Of a stretch of DNA of 64,000 nucleotides, positions 34,748 through 44,473 are shown in pieces. Location of the stretch: contig CANJNZ010000004.1 of assembly GCA_947476045.1 (NCBI GenBank), positions 42,491 to 106,490 of the forward strand, given 5' to 3'. Below the pieces are notes generated by a model. It saw only the letters and a program-made list of their open reading frames with translations. It had not been told where the DNA came from and did not search any database. Position numbers and translations under genes: made by a program. The stretch comes from Chthoniobacteraceae bacterium. Its GTDB lineage: Bacteria; Verrucomicrobiota; Verrucomicrobiia; Chthoniobacterales; Chthoniobacteraceae. Position 1 is the stretch's first letter. Every line of letters begins with the position of its first letter.

Positions 34748-36367
34748 CTATTTCGCGGCGTGTGCGAGTTCGGCGGCGCGGCGGTAGTTCTTGGCGAAGG
34801 TTTCGGCGAGCGTTTTGGCGAGGCGGACTTGTCCGATTTTGTCGGCGCTGCTGAGTGTCTTTGCGATGTCGCCTTTCGCCTGCTCGTAGCTGGCGGCGCT
34901 CACGTCCTCGAACGCGGCGAGCGCTTCGGCGGGGAAGCTGCCGGTGCGTTCGCGGGCGGCGATGAGTTCGCGCCATGCGGTGGTGAGTTCGTCGTGCGTG
35001 TCTATGCACATCACGCGGATGACGAAGGCGAACACGTCGAAGAGCCGCGCGCTGCGTGCGGGGATGTAGGTGAAATGTTTCGCTTCTTCGTAGGGGAATA
35101 CGTCCGGATCGCTGCGAAGCTCTCGTGTTTCGGCGTTGTAGAGCGACGGGAGAATAGGCAGGCGGCGGAGCGCGTGCTGGCGCGGGCCGCCGGGTGTGCC
35201 GGCTTTTTGGCCCCAGAGTTTCTGGCCGTCGGTCATGACGAATTGGATGAAGGCGTTTGCTTCTTCGGGATGCGGCGCGCCACGTAGCAGACCGATGGGG
35301 TCCACGCCGAAGCTCGTGCCGCCCTCGGCGTTCGTATAGCCGATGCGCGAGCTGCCGTCGGCGCGGCGGACGGATTCGCTTTGGAAGCGTCCGTAGAAAT
35401 CAATCGTCATCCCCGCGGTCGCCTCGCCAGCTTCCACATCGAGCGCAATTTTTGAAGACGAGTCGGTGAAGTAACGCGCGTTTGCACCGATGCGCTGGAG
35501 CAATCGCATCGCGCGCTGCCAGCCTTCGGCAACGGCAGCGTCCTCCGTTTTTCCACCGGCATTTTCGGCGACGGCTTCGTTCATCTGCTGCTGGATGAGC
35601 ATCTCGAAAGCCTTGTTCGCCGAGCCGCTTTGCGTGGGGTTTGCGAGGGCGAGGCTGCGGAAATAGCGTGGGTCGGCGAGGTCGGCCCAGCGGCGCGGTT
35701 CTGGAAGGCCGAGGCGTGCGAGCTGGTCGCGATTGCACGCGATTCCAAAAGCGCCGATGGTCGTGCCGAGCCAGCGTCCCTTTTCATCGTAATACGGCTC
35801 GCCGCCGACGAAGGGCGGGATCGGTTTGTCTTTGCCGAAAAGATCGCGGTGCGCATCGAGATAGCCGCAGTCCACGAGCAGCCCTTGCCCTGCGGCCTTG
35901 ATGAAATCGTAGCTGCCGCCACCGAAGAACACATCAATGCCAACGCCGACGTTCGACGCGAGGAATGCGCGGTGTGCGGCCTGCGCGGGCGTGTCTTTTT
36001 CGGACGCGTCGCCGAGGACGAGCTTCGCATTCGCGTAGCCGCCTTCGACTTCCGCATTCCACTCGCGGCCTAGCGTTCGCGTCCAGTGCTGGCGGAAGGC
36101 GTCGAAATACGCGCCGGTGAGGTAGCGACTGACTTCGCTAGTGCCGCCGGGCGTGCGCCAGTCCACGGTCACCGTCTTGCCGGTGCTGGCGCGATACCAT
36201 TCACGAAATGCGCGGCCAAACTCCGCGCGGATAGCTTCGTTGTGCGGGCTGACGACGATGACTTTCCTCTCGCCATTGAGCGCCGCTGCGTCGCCCTTTG
36301 GCCGCAGCACGATGGGGCCGACGATGACGACGGCGAGCGCAAGAATGAGCGGCCAAAGACGCGACAT
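34748..36367 (-). CDS. Extracellular solute-binding protein (ABC transporter type)
   Basis: 539 residues with an N-terminal signal or anchor (WPLILALAVVIVGPIVL). The fold has two alpha/beta lobes: VIVVSPHNEAIRAEFGRAF at the start, GVGIDVFFGGGSYDF in the first lobe, ADLADPRYFRSLALANPTQSG at the hinge and FGVDPIGLLRGAPHPEEANAFIQF in the second. This matches iron- or spermidine/putrescine-type binding proteins. It is larger than usual (330-400) because of a C-terminal helical extension (about 430-539). No permease or ATPase gene is adjacent, so the ligand is unknown. Confidence 0.8.
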   Translation of the reverse strand: MSRLWPLILALAVVIVGPIVLRPKGDAAALNGERKVIVVSPHNEAIRAEFGRAFREWYRASTGKTVTVDWRTPGGTSEVSRYLTGAYFDAFRQHWTRTLGREWNAEVEGGYANAKLVLGDASEKDTPAQAAHRAFLASNVGVGIDVFFGGGSYDFIKAAGQGLLVDCGYLDAHRDLFGKDKPIPPFVGGEPYYDEKGRWLGTTIGAFGIACNRDQLARLGLPEPRRWADLADPRYFRSLALANPTQSGSANKAFEMLIQQQMNEAVAENAGGKTEDAAVAEGWQRAMRLLQRIGANARYFTDSSSKIALDVEAGEATAGMTIDFYGRFQSESVRRADGSSRIGYTNAEGGTSFGVDPIGLLRGAPHPEEANAFIQFVMTDGQKLWGQKAGTPGGPRQHALRRLPILPSLYNAETRELRSDPDVFPYEEAKHFTYIPARSARLFDVFAFVIRVMCIDTHDELTTAWRELIAARERTGSFPAEALAAFEDVSAASYEQAKGDIAKTLSSADKIGQVRLAKTLAETFAKNYRRAAELAHAAK

Positions 36368-36415
36368 GGCGCGGACTATCGCCGGAGTTGCGGGTGAATG
36401 TCCACAGCGCAGCGG

Positions 36416-37030
36416 CTAAGATTCGAGATAGTGGCGCAGCTTTTCACGCAGCTCCGTGCGAGCACGGAAAAGGACGCTCTTCACCGCAGGCACGCTGAGT
36501 TCGAGCACCTCGGCGATTTCCTCGTAGCTCACGTCCTGGTAGCGTCGCATCACGACTGCCATGCGCTGCGCCTCCGGCAATTCCTGAATCGCTCGCTCGA
36601 TGGCGTCCTGCATTTCCTCGTCGAGCAACGCGGTGTCGGGCGCTTTCGTTCCCTCGTCCTCGAACTGCTGCGGACGCTCGTCTTCATTCTGAATGGCATC
36701 AAGCGAGTGCGCAGGATGACGCGCACGGCGGCGGCTTTCGTTGAAAACGAGATTGCGCAGAATTGTGTAGAGCCACGTCGTGAATTTCGCCGTCGGCTCC
36801 CATCGCGCCGCGCTTTTCCACACGCGGATGAAAACCTGCTGCGCCACGTCATGCGCCTCAGTCTCGTCGCTCAGCATCCGCGCAACCGCACCGATGACAC
36901 GGTGCTGGTGAATCTCCACCAGTTCGCGAAACGCCTCCTCGTCGCCCAGCTTCACGCGCCCCATCAGCCGGAGATCGCGCTCCGGATCATCACCGGAGGC
37001 ATCAGCTTGGGAGCTTGTGGTTTCATTCAT
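36416..37030 (-). CDS. ECF-type RNA polymerase sigma factor
   Basis: 204 residues. Region 2 (about 20-95) has DEEAFRELVEIHQHRVIG, HDVAQQVFIRVWKSA and TWLYTILRNLVFNESRRR. A linker rich in Glu/Asp follows. Region 4 (about 135-200) has ELPEAQRMAVVMRRYQDVSY and AVKSVLFRARTELREKLRHY. This is the sigma-70 ECF layout. No anti-sigma gene follows, since the next downstream gene is the solute-binding protein, so the input signal is not visible. The glycosyltransferase gene is upstream on the same strand. Confidence 0.88.
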   Translation of the reverse strand: MNETTSSQADASGDDPERDLRLMGRVKLGDEEAFRELVEIHQHRVIGAVARMLSDETEAHDVAQQVFIRVWKSAARWEPTAKFTTWLYTILRNLVFNESRRRARHPAHSLDAIQNEDERPQQFEDEGTKAPDTALLDEEMQDAIERAIQELPEAQRMAVVMRRYQDVSYEEIAEVLELSVPAVKSVLFRARTELREKLRHYLES

Positions 37031-37109
37031 CGCAGGCGGTCACGCAGGTTGGGAAAGAACCCCCGTAGAGGCAATTTGTTTCCCCAATAGAGGGAGGGGA
37101 CGTGTGAAA

Positions 37110-37814
37110 CTAGTGAGCCTTTCGCTCGTTCTTTAGGCGCTTGAGCAGCTTGAAAAATTTCAGCGTGTCGCGGACCGGGTGGATTTTGCTCACTTCGTCG
37201 CCGTAGATCGTGCTGACGGTGGCCGCGCCGATGTTGCAGCCTTTGCGCGCGGCGAGCGCGAGCATCTCGGTCTCGAAGTCGAACGCCGCGCTTTCGACTG
37301 CAAGAAATTCTGCCGCGAGCGCGCGGTGAAACATGCGGAAGCCGCATTGCGAATCCGGCACGCGCTGGCCGATGACGCGTGAGATCGTCCAGCTCATATA
37401 GCGGTTCGTCATGCGGCGCACGAAGGGCATGTCGCGAGTGTCGCCCATGCGGTTGCCGACGATCATCGGCGCTCCGGTGTCGTTCGCTGCGGTGAGAAAG
37501 TGCGGGATTTCCTCGGGCAGATGCTGACCGTCGCCATCGAGGATGAGGATGAATTCGATATTCTCCCGCGCGAGCAGTGTGCGCAGACCGGTTTTGATCG
37601 CCGCGCCCTTGCCAGCGTTTTTTTCGTGCTTCACCACGTCCACTCCAGCGGCGCGGGCTTCATCGCTTGTTTTGTCCGTGGAGCCGTCGTCCACGACGAG
37701 CACAGTGTCGAGCTGCTTGTGCGAGCGTGCGGCGACTTCGCGGATGTGTTTTTCCTCGTAGTAGCAGGGAATGAGTGCGGCGACGTTGGCGCGCGTGGCG
37801 GCGGGCTGTGGCAT
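37110..37814 (-). CDS. Family 2 glycosyltransferase (DPM1-like)
   Basis: 234 residues of a GT-A fold. ALIPCYYEEKHIREV opens the domain, VVDDGSTDKT binds nucleotide and ILDGDGQHLPEEIP carries the metal-binding DxD. The later NRMGDTRDMPFVRRMTNRYM and DSQCGFRMFHR segments match dolichol- or polyprenyl-phosphate sugar transferases. No membrane helix is present. The donor and acceptor are unknown. It is probably cytosolic or membrane-associated. Confidence 0.88.
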   Translation of the reverse strand: MPQPAATRANVAALIPCYYEEKHIREVAARSHKQLDTVLVVDDGSTDKTSDEARAAGVDVVKHEKNAGKGAAIKTGLRTLLARENIEFILILDGDGQHLPEEIPHFLTAANDTGAPMIVGNRMGDTRDMPFVRRMTNRYMSWTISRVIGQRVPDSQCGFRMFHRALAAEFLAVESAAFDFETEMLALAARKGCNIGAATVSTIYGDEVSKIHPVRDTLKFFKLLKRLKNERKAH

Positions 37815-37861
37815 TGCTGCGTGTATTGAAAAGAAAGGGGGCGCGGCAAGACTCGGCGCGT

Positions 37862-38761
37862 TTATTTCAAACCATGTCTTGTGCGCGGGTCGTAATCGGC
37901 GGCGTGATATGACGAGCGCACAAGCGGGCCGCTGGCGACGAACTCGAAGCCTTTGTCATACGCGATACGCTCGTAGAGTTTGAACGAGTCGGGGTGGACA
38001 TATTCGACGACAGGTAGATGCTGCGCGCTCGGGCGTAGGTATTGACCGAGCGTGAGCAACTGCACACCGGATTCGCGCAGGTCATCCATCGCCTGAAAAA
38101 GCTCCGGCTCCGTTTCGCCGAGGCCGAGCATGAGGCCGCTCTTGGTCACAAATTCGGGCGCGATTTCTTTCATGCGCTTCAGCACGGCGAGGGAGATGCG
38201 ATATTTTGCGCGCGAGCGCACAAGCGGCGTGAGGCGCTCGACGGTTTCGAGATTGTGGTTAAAAATATGTGGTCGCGCGGCGGCGATGAGAGCGAGGCAT
38301 TCCTCCTTGGCGTGAAAATCCGGCACGAGCACCTCAATCACGATCTCCGGCACGGCAGCGCGCACCGCCTCGATGGTGCGTGCGAAATGTGCGGCGCCTC
38401 CGTCCTTCAGATCATCGCGCGCGACGGCGGTGATCACGACGTGCTTGAGCTTCAGCCGCTTGACCGCCTCGCCCACGCGCTCCGGCTCGTCGTCTTCCAG
38501 CGCGAAAGGCTTGGCCGTCGTCACCGCGCAAAAGCCGCACGCGCGTGTGCAGCGTTCGCCTGCGATCATGAAAGTGGCGGTCCCGCTGCTCCAGCATTCC
38601 CAGCGGTTCGGGCACTGCGCACTTTCGCAAACGGTGTTCAGCCGCAGATCGGTGACGAGCGCCTTGGTGGAAAAAAAGACGGGGTTGTTAGGCAGGCGGA
38701 CTTTGATCCAATCGGGCTTGCGCGTCTGGTGAAGCGCCGGGTCTATCTTGGTGCAGGACAT
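37862..38761 (-). CDS. lipA: Lipoyl synthase
   Basis: 299 residues from MSCTKIDPALHQTRKPDW. The auxiliary 4Fe-4S cluster uses Cys45, Cys50 and Cys56 (CESAQCPNRWEC). The radical-SAM cluster uses Cys71, Cys75 and Cys78 (CTRACGFC). The C-terminal RSSYHA supplies the serine ligand typical of LipA. The enzyme adds two sulfurs to octanoyl-carrier proteins. A start at 38860 is open but adds non-conserved residues. It diverges from rpmH. Confidence 0.95.
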   Translation of the reverse strand: MSCTKIDPALHQTRKPDWIKVRLPNNPVFFSTKALVTDLRLNTVCESAQCPNRWECWSSGTATFMIAGERCTRACGFCAVTTAKPFALEDDEPERVGEAVKRLKLKHVVITAVARDDLKDGGAAHFARTIEAVRAAVPEIVIEVLVPDFHAKEECLALIAAARPHIFNHNLETVERLTPLVRSRAKYRISLAVLKRMKEIAPEFVTKSGLMLGLGETEPELFQAMDDLRESGVQLLTLGQYLRPSAQHLPVVEYVHPDSFKLYERIAYDKGFEFVASGPLVRSSYHAADYDPRTRHGLK

Positions 38762-38879
38762 TCGGGCGCAGTTTAGTGGCGGGTTCGTTTTGGTCAACGA
38801 CTGGATGGGCGGGCTGGACTGTATGGACACGATGGACGGCCCCCGAACACCTTGTCGCAAAGATTTCCCGCCACAGCCG

Positions 38880-38907
38880 TTGACAAGCTGCCCTCCGTCA
38901 CTATTCT
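38880..38907 (+). promoter_or_regulatory. Sigma-70-type promoter of the rpmH operon
   Basis: TTGACA at 38880-38885 and TATTCT at 38902-38907 are 16 bases apart and lie 20 bases upstream of the rpmH ATG. The match to the housekeeping consensus is good at the -35 and moderate at the -10. Confidence 0.6.
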
Positions 38908-38926
38908 GCGCGCCCTTTTTCTAGCC

Positions 38927-39103
38927 ATGCCTAAACGCACCTACCAACCAACCAAGCGCACGCGCAAGCAGCAGTTCGGCTTCCGCAAGCGTATGTCCAC
39001 TAAGAACGGGCGGGCTACTCTTGCCCGCCGCCGCCAACGCGGACGCAAGCGCCTCCTGCCGAAAGGCGTCGAGGTGCATTTTGCCCGGCACACAGAAGCC
39101 TGA
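38927..39103 (+). CDS. rpmH: 50S ribosomal protein L34
   Basis: 58 residues, [20 protein letters not shown] followed by [21 protein letters not shown], the very basic L34 sequence. The C-terminus is extended by about ten residues ([10 protein letters not shown]) relative to the 44-46 residue norm. The start is set by the conserved MPKRTYQP. It opens the rpmH-rnpA-yidD-yidC-jag operon. Confidence 0.95.
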   Translation: MPKRTYQPTKRTRKQQFGFRKRMSTKNGRATLARRRQRGRKRLLPKGVEVHFARHTEA

Positions 39104-39108
39104 GTGCT

Positions 39109-39504
39109 TTGACTTCATTGAACGACGACGCGGCCTCCGCAGTGCGGGTGCCGCGTCTCCGTTTTCCGCGTGCTGCAAGACTGGCGCTTACCGCCGAATT
39201 TGCGCGTGTGCGGGAGAAAGGCCGTCCGGTTCATGGGAAAATGATGACACTCGGTGTGTTGAAAAACGCGGCGGATTCTTGCGCACGCGTGGGCATCGTC
39301 ACTTCCCGCAAGGTCGGCTCGGCGGTCGTTCGTAATCGTGTGCGACGCAGATTGCGCGAGATCGTCCGCCATGATCGGGCGAAGTTTCTCGATGGGCTGT
39401 GGCTGGTCATTGTCGCCAAAGTTTCCGCCTCCAGAGTGAGCTTCGAGGTGCTCCGGGAGGAGTGGACGCAGCTTGCAAAACGCGGGGGAATTTTTCGGGA
39501 ATGA
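39109..39504 (+). CDS. rnpA: Ribonuclease P protein component
   Basis: 131 residues if started at the TTG at 39109, five bases after rpmH. Inner starts are possible because the first 20 residues are not conserved. The core reads [20 protein letters not shown] and ends with the RNR motif region [17 protein letters not shown], which binds the RNase P RNA. It processes the 5' ends of tRNAs. Confidence 0.9.
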   Translation: MTSLNDDAASAVRVPRLRFPRAARLALTAEFARVREKGRPVHGKMMTLGVLKNAADSCARVGIVTSRKVGSAVVRNRVRRRLREIVRHDRAKFLDGLWLVIVAKVSASRVSFEVLREEWTQLAKRGGIFRE

Positions 39505-39559
39505 GCAGAATTATTTCGCGTGCCGCGCGACTTTCGCAGATCAATCGCGGCCTTTTCGC

Positions 39560-39823
39560 ATGAAGTTCATCGTCCGGCTGCTCATCCGCATCTACAAGCT
39601 GACGCTTTCGCCATTCCTCCACTGGCTGGCGGGGCCGGGCGCGGGCTGCCGTTTTGAGCCGAGTTGCTCGCAATATTTCGCCGAGGCCGTCGAGGACCAC
39701 GGCTTCCTTCGGGGCTCGCGTCTCGGGTTGAAGCGCATCTGCCGCTGCAATCCGTGGTGCGAAGGCGGATACGATCCCGTCCCACCGAAAACTCCCACGG
39801 AACACACTCAACTTTCACACTGA
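39560..39823 (+). CDS. yidD: Membrane protein insertion efficiency factor YidD
   Basis: 87 residues from [18 protein letters not shown]. The family motif [19 protein letters not shown] and the Cys-rich [15 protein letters not shown] are both intact. It lies between rnpA and yidC, the standard order, and ends 3 bases before yidC. The start at 39473 is open but adds a segment unlike the family. Confidence 0.93.
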   Translation: MKFIVRLLIRIYKLTLSPFLHWLAGPGAGCRFEPSCSQYFAEAVEDHGFLRGSRLGLKRICRCNPWCEGGYDPVPPKTPTEHTQLSH

Positions 39824-39826
39824 CCT

Positions 39827-41716
39827 ATGGACCGCAAAGGAATCCTCATCATCATCGTCACGCTCGGCATCGCGCTGGGTTATCACTTCTTTATCGGCAA
39901 GCCGAAGCAGGAGGCTGCTTCCAAAAAGTGGAAGGAAGATCATGAGCGTTACATCGCTGAGCAGGAGAAAATCAAAGCCGCAACGCCAGCGCCGCCCGAC
40001 GCGACTGCACAAGTAACCCCGGCAAATCCAGCGGTTGGACCGACCACTCCTGTAGTTCCCGCGCAGCCGGAAATCCCGGCAGAGACGAAGACCCTCGCGA
40101 GCCAGCCCGGAACGGTGGATTACGTTTTTACCAATCAAGGCGGCGGCATCTCGCGCGTCGTGCTGAAGGAGCATTACGAAAACAAAGAGAAGGGCACGCT
40201 CATCGTGCTCAATGAATTCGGCAGCATCCCGATCGGCGCACTCGCCGAGACACCGGGCGAAGGAACGAATCTCCCGTGGACAATGATCGCGGACGAAGCG
40301 AACGGCGTGGTCACCTTCGAGCGCATGATGCCCGGCCGAGTAGATAATGGGTCCGAATCCGGGCAAATCAAAGTTACAAAGAAATTCTCGCTGCCACGCA
40401 AGCCGGACGAATCCGACAAGCGCCGGGTGAAGTTGCGAAGCGAATACCTCGTGGGCCTTGAAGTGACCCACACCAATGTCGGCCCTGTTACGACTAAAGT
40501 GCCGAAATACTTCCTACACGCGGGCAGCGCGGCGATCATCAACACCCGCGAGCAGCCCCTGTATCAGGGCTTCGACTGGTGGCGCGATGGCCAGAACAAT
40601 TTCAAAGACGTCAATTATTTCTCCGCAGGCGGGATGCTTTTCTGGAGCCATCCCGAGCGGCTTGTGTTCAGGCAAGACGGCGATCTCATGCGATGGGGCG
40701 CTGTGACGAACCAGTATTTCACCACCATGATCACCGTGCTCGGTGAAGAGGGAAAATCGGAGGAAGACCAGCGACCGCTCCTTGGCGAAACGGCTTGGGC
40801 AAAGCGTTCCGACATATCCGCCGATGAATGGCGCAAAGTCACGCCTTGGCGCCCCACGGGCCACGAAGTGAACAAAAGCACGGTATTTCACCAAGTGGAC
40901 GGCGCGCTCGGCGTGCCGGGTGGGTTTGCACTCACTGCCGGGCAATCCATCACGCGCAGCTACCAGATTTACGCCGGCCCGCGTGAATACCGCCGACTGC
41001 GCCTGCTCGATCATCACGAGAGCGACGTGCTCGATTACGGATCGTTCCTCGGTATTCCCACAGGAGCATTCAGCCGCCTGCTGCTCAACTCAATGAACGC
41101 GCTCTACGCATGGCTCGGCAGCTACGCGTTCGCCATTATTCTCCTCACTGTCTTTGTCAAAGCCCTGCTCTGGCCGCTGCAAAACAAGGCGAACAAAAGC
41201 ATGAAGAAAATGGCTGTCGTTCAGCCCGAGCTGAAAAAGCTTCAGGACAAATACAAAGACGATCCGACACGTTTCCAAAAAGAAATGGGCCTGCTGTGGA
41301 AAAAGCACGGTGTCAATCCACTCAGCGGCTGCTGGCCGATCTTCATTCAGATTCCGATTTTCATCGGCTTCTACAACATGCTTGGAAAAGCCGTCGAACT
41401 TCGCGACCACGGCTTTCTGTGGGTAAAGGATTTGGCTTCGCCCGACACCGTGGCGCACATCTTTGGCCTGCCTATCAACCCGCTTCCGCTACTCATGGCC
41501 GGCACCATGTTCCTGCAAATGAGTCTTTCCCCGAAGACCGGCGACCCCGCCCAGCGCAAGATGTTCATGTTCATGCCGCTGATCTTCATCTTCATGTGCT
41601 ACAACTTCGCCAGTGCGCTCGCGCTCTACTGGTCAGTGCAAAACATCATTTCGATTGTCCAACTGCTGCTGAACCGCAATAAAACGGACGCGCCGCAACA
41701 ACTTGCGGTGGCCTAA
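39827..41716 (+). CDS. yidC: Membrane protein insertase YidC
   Basis: 629 residues. It has an N-terminal membrane anchor (about 5-20), a long periplasmic beta-domain (about 85-400) and a C-terminal insertase core (about 415-625) with five helices. Core motifs are LLLNSMNALYAWLGSYAFAI, MKKMAVVQPELKKLQDKYKD, GVNPLSGCWPIFIQIPIFIG and SALALYWSVQNIISIVQ. A basic C-terminal tail is nearly absent. It inserts inner-membrane proteins alone or with Sec. The jag start lies 13 bases beyond the stop. Confidence 0.95.
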   Translation: MDRKGILIIIVTLGIALGYHFFIGKPKQEAASKKWKEDHERYIAEQEKIKAATPAPPDATAQVTPANPAVGPTTPVVPAQPEIPAETKTLASQPGTVDYVFTNQGGGISRVVLKEHYENKEKGTLIVLNEFGSIPIGALAETPGEGTNLPWTMIADEANGVVTFERMMPGRVDNGSESGQIKVTKKFSLPRKPDESDKRRVKLRSEYLVGLEVTHTNVGPVTTKVPKYFLHAGSAAIINTREQPLYQGFDWWRDGQNNFKDVNYFSAGGMLFWSHPERLVFRQDGDLMRWGAVTNQYFTTMITVLGEEGKSEEDQRPLLGETAWAKRSDISADEWRKVTPWRPTGHEVNKSTVFHQVDGALGVPGGFALTAGQSITRSYQIYAGPREYRRLRLLDHHESDVLDYGSFLGIPTGAFSRLLLNSMNALYAWLGSYAFAIILLTVFVKALLWPLQNKANKSMKKMAVVQPELKKLQDKYKDDPTRFQKEMGLLWKKHGVNPLSGCWPIFIQIPIFIGFYNMLGKAVELRDHGFLWVKDLASPDTVAHIFGLPINPLPLLMAGTMFLQMSLSPKTGDPAQRKMFMFMPLIFIFMCYNFASALALYWSVQNIISIVQLLLNRNKTDAPQQLAVA

Positions 41717-41729
41717 AAACCTGTTCGCC

Positions 41730-42185
41730 ATGAAAGCAACGCCCAAGGAACTTCTCGACACAATGCTGGGGCACCTCGACTTTTCCTTCGAGATTAAGGA
41801 ATTCGAGACGCCCAACGGCCTCACACTCCAAATCTACTCGCCCGAAAAAGAGCGCCTCCTCGGCCAGCACGGCGAGCTTGTCGAAGACATGCAGACGCTC
41901 CTCAACCGGATGCTCCTTTCCAAAGACCCAAATGCACCACGCGTCGTCGTGGACGTGGAGCACTGGCGCGAAATGAAGGACGACAATCTCGTCCATCGCG
42001 TCAAACAACTCGCCGACATCGTCCGCAACACCGGGCGCTCCTACCAGCTTGAGCCGATGAACAGCTACCAGCGCCGCATCGTCCACAACGCCTTCAAAGA
42101 CGATCCCGAAGTCGCCACATGGAGCCCCCCCGATAGCGACCGCATCAAACGTATCACCCTGCGCAAACGGCAGAAGGCGTCCTAG
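41730..42185 (+). CDS. jag: KH-R3H RNA-binding protein Jag/KhpB
   Basis: 151 residues from MKATPKELLDTMLGHLDF. A KH-II domain (about 20-85) carries the RLLGQHGELVEDMQTLLNRM loop, and an R3H domain (about 95-145) has PMNSYQRRIVHNAF followed by ITLRKRQ. The Jag-N domain of Firmicute KhpB is missing. Such proteins bind RNA and affect cell elongation. It closes the rpmH-yidC operon. Confidence 0.9.
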   Translation: MKATPKELLDTMLGHLDFSFEIKEFETPNGLTLQIYSPEKERLLGQHGELVEDMQTLLNRMLLSKDPNAPRVVVDVEHWREMKDDNLVHRVKQLADIVRNTGRSYQLEPMNSYQRRIVHNAFKDDPEVATWSPPDSDRIKRITLRKRQKAS

Positions 42186-42206
42186 CGCCGACACCACACG
42201 GGTCGT

Positions 42207-42236
42207 TTGACTTTGCGTCGTTTGAAAGGCTACTTT
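42207..42236 (+). promoter_or_regulatory. Promoter-like site upstream of the Uma2 gene
   Basis: TTGACT (42207-42212) and TACTTT (42231-42236) are separated by 18 bases and lie just before the ATG at 42244. The short distance to the start would give a very short leader, so confidence is low. Confidence 0.35.
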
Positions 42237-42243
42237 CCGCGCC

Positions 42244-42813
42244 ATGAGCACCGCTCGTAAAACGACGAATTGGATCAGCCCCGAGGATTACATCGCTGGG
42301 GAACTGTTGAGCGAAGTCCGCCACGAATACTTTGCCGGGGAGATTGTGGGAATGGCCGGTGCCAGCCTCGCCCACAATCGAATCGCAGGAGAAATCTTTC
42401 GCGCGCTCGGCAACCATCTCGCAGGCAAAAAATGCGAAGCCTTCATGAACGACATGAAGGCGCACATTCAAAAAAAGGAAAACGATTGGTTTTACTATCC
42501 CGACGTGATGGTGAACTGCGACCCCGCCGGGCAGAAAAATTATTTCTGCGACACGCCCAGCGTCATCGTCGAAGTTCTTTCGCCAGACACCGAACGTATA
42601 GATCGCCGCGAAAAGCTCCTCGCTTACGAGATGATCCCCACGCTTCACACCTACATCCTCGTCGCGCAGGACAAACGTGAAGTCACCATCTACCGCCGAA
42701 AATCAGACGGCTGGATGACTGAACACCTGCCTGAAGGTGGAACGGAACTTCGCATCCCCGAGTTGGAATTCACGCTCCCCCTCGAAACGATCTACGCTCG
42801 GTCTGGCGTGTAG
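42244..42813 (+). CDS. Uma2-family (DUF820) putative nuclease
   Basis: 189 residues of the PD-(D/E)XK-like Uma2 fold. The usual features are present: ISPEDYIAGEL at the start, YFAGEIVGMAGAS, the acidic site FYYPDVMVNCD, and VIVEVLSPDTERIDRREKL with its catalytic Glu-x-Leu/Ser and Lys. TYILVAQDKREVTIYRR closes the core. Uma2 proteins are abundant in cyanobacteria and some other phyla. Their role is unproven and often suspected to be in mobile DNA or DNA repair. It converges on guaB with a 7-base gap. Confidence 0.85.
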   Translation: MSTARKTTNWISPEDYIAGELLSEVRHEYFAGEIVGMAGASLAHNRIAGEIFRALGNHLAGKKCEAFMNDMKAHIQKKENDWFYYPDVMVNCDPAGQKNYFCDTPSVIVEVLSPDTERIDRREKLLAYEMIPTLHTYILVAQDKREVTIYRRKSDGWMTEHLPEGGTELRIPELEFTLPLETIYARSGV

Positions 42814-42820
42814 AAGGCAG

Positions 42821-44371
42821 CTACTTCGCCGCTTTCACTTCAATGATGTCGTGCGGGGCGCTTTCGCGCTGTCCCGCGCTGGTGACACGGATGTAGCGGG
42901 CTTTTTCGTGGAGTTCACCGAGATTTCTGGCACCGAGGTAGCCGAGGCCGCTTTGAACACCGCCTGCGAGTTGTGTGAGGACAGTTTCGACTGCGGGGCT
43001 GACTTCCTTGAGGGCTTCGATGCCTTCGGCGGCGACTTTGCGCGTGGCGTCTTTATCCACGTGGCCGTAGCGGGCGGCACTGCCAGCTTGCATGGCGACG
43101 AGGCTGCCCATTCCACGGTATTGTTTGTAGAGCTTACCATTGATTTCCATGATCTGGCCGGGCGCTTCGGGGCAGCCGGCGAGCAATCCGCCGCAGATGA
43201 CGGCGTCGGCGAGCGTAAGTGCTTTGACGATGTCGCCGCTTTTCACGATGCCTCCATCGGCGATAATGGTGACGCCTTTTTTTGCCGCCGCGCGGCTGGC
43301 GACGTAGAGCGCGGTGAGTTGCGGGATGCCGACGCCGGCGACGACGCGCGTAGTGCAAATGGAGCCGGGGCCCTGGCCGATTTTGATGACGTTGGCTCCG
43401 CACTCGGCGAGAAATTCAACGCCGGCTCCGCTGGTGACATTGCCTGCGATGATGGGCAGGTCGGCGAACGCGGCGCGGATCAATTTTACCGTCTCGCCGA
43501 CTCCCGCGCTGTGTCCGTGCGCGGTGCTGACGGCGACGACATCGCAGCCGCGCTCCACGAGTGCACCGACGTGCGCGAGGATGCGGTCGCGGTCGAGCGT
43601 GCCGTCTGTCTTGCGCGTGGCCGAGATGCTCGCACCGCAGAGCAGGCGGAATTGCGAATCGCGCGCGGGCTTAAACTGCGAGCCGCGCTCGTGGAGGATG
43701 CGCTCGATGTCCGAAAGCGTGAAAAGTCCGCAGAGTGTGTCACCGTCGCCGACGACGAGCAATTTATGGATGCCCATGTGGGCGGTGAAAAAACGATCCG
43801 CTGCGGCGATGGGATCGGAGCCGAGTTCGCGCTCGTGGATGGTCTGCACCTGCGCGCGCGGCATCATTGCGTCGGCGACTTTTCGCGAAGCGTAGCGTTG
43901 GCGGACGACGTGGCCGGGGAGTAGTCCGAGGAGTTTGTTTTTGGAATCCACGACCGGAAATGTGCTGAAGCCGAAGCGCCGCGCTTCGATCATTTCGAGC
44001 ACCTGACCGATGAGCAGGTCGGGGCCGATTTCGATGGGGTCCTGAATGAGTCCGTGGACGTTGTTTTTCACCCGCGAAACCTCGGAGAGCTGCTGGCGCT
44101 CCGGCATGTTGCAATGGATGAGGCCGAGTCCGCCCGCGCGCGCCATGGCGATAGCCATCGGTGCCTCGGTGACTGTGTCCATGTCGGCGGAGACGATGGG
44201 CAAGTGGAGCGCGAGGCGTTCGTGGAGCCGTGAGTCGAGCTTTGCGTCGCGCGGGAGCACATCGCTGTGCAGCGTGGCGAGTGTCACGTCGTCGTAGGTG
44301 AGCGCGACGGATGCGTTGGCGGGGAAAAACTGATCAGCCGGTTGATAGAATTGGGCGTCGAGAGTTGCCAT
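42821..44371 (-). CDS. guaB: Inosine-5'-monophosphate dehydrogenase
   Basis: 516 residues of a TIM barrel with two inserted CBS domains (about 115-235). [17 protein letters not shown] opens the barrel. The catalytic loop is [18 protein letters not shown] with its Cys. [15 protein letters not shown] and [11 protein letters not shown] follow, and the Arg-Tyr dyad appears in SAARYGH. One departure: the NAD-contact motif normally read as D-[TS]-[AS]-H-G-H-S is STAHGHS, with Ser replacing the near-invariant Asp. The enzyme makes XMP from IMP for GMP synthesis. Confidence 0.92.
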   Translation of the reverse strand: MATLDAQFYQPADQFFPANASVALTYDDVTLATLHSDVLPRDAKLDSRLHERLALHLPIVSADMDTVTEAPMAIAMARAGGLGLIHCNMPERQQLSEVSRVKNNVHGLIQDPIEIGPDLLIGQVLEMIEARRFGFSTFPVVDSKNKLLGLLPGHVVRQRYASRKVADAMMPRAQVQTIHERELGSDPIAAADRFFTAHMGIHKLLVVGDGDTLCGLFTLSDIERILHERGSQFKPARDSQFRLLCGASISATRKTDGTLDRDRILAHVGALVERGCDVVAVSTAHGHSAGVGETVKLIRAAFADLPIIAGNVTSGAGVEFLAECGANVIKIGQGPGSICTTRVVAGVGIPQLTALYVASRAAAKKGVTIIADGGIVKSGDIVKALTLADAVICGGLLAGCPEAPGQIMEINGKLYKQYRGMGSLVAMQAGSAARYGHVDKDATRKVAAEGIEALKEVSPAVETVLTQLAGGVQSGLGYLGARNLGELHEKARYIRVTSAGQRESAPHDIIEVKAAK

Positions 44372-44473
44372 GTCGAACCCTGCCAGACGAAACGCCCCGG
44401 AGTGAAGCCAGAAGTTTGCATGGTGCCGCGAAAGCGTTGGACGGAGTGGCGCGTTTTACGGAAAGTGGGCGCG

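Noticed and set aside
38762..38926. Possible replication origin upstream of rpmH
   Set aside because: No DnaA-box cluster or AT-rich unwinding region is visible, and dnaA and dnaN are absent. Only a promoter is supported.
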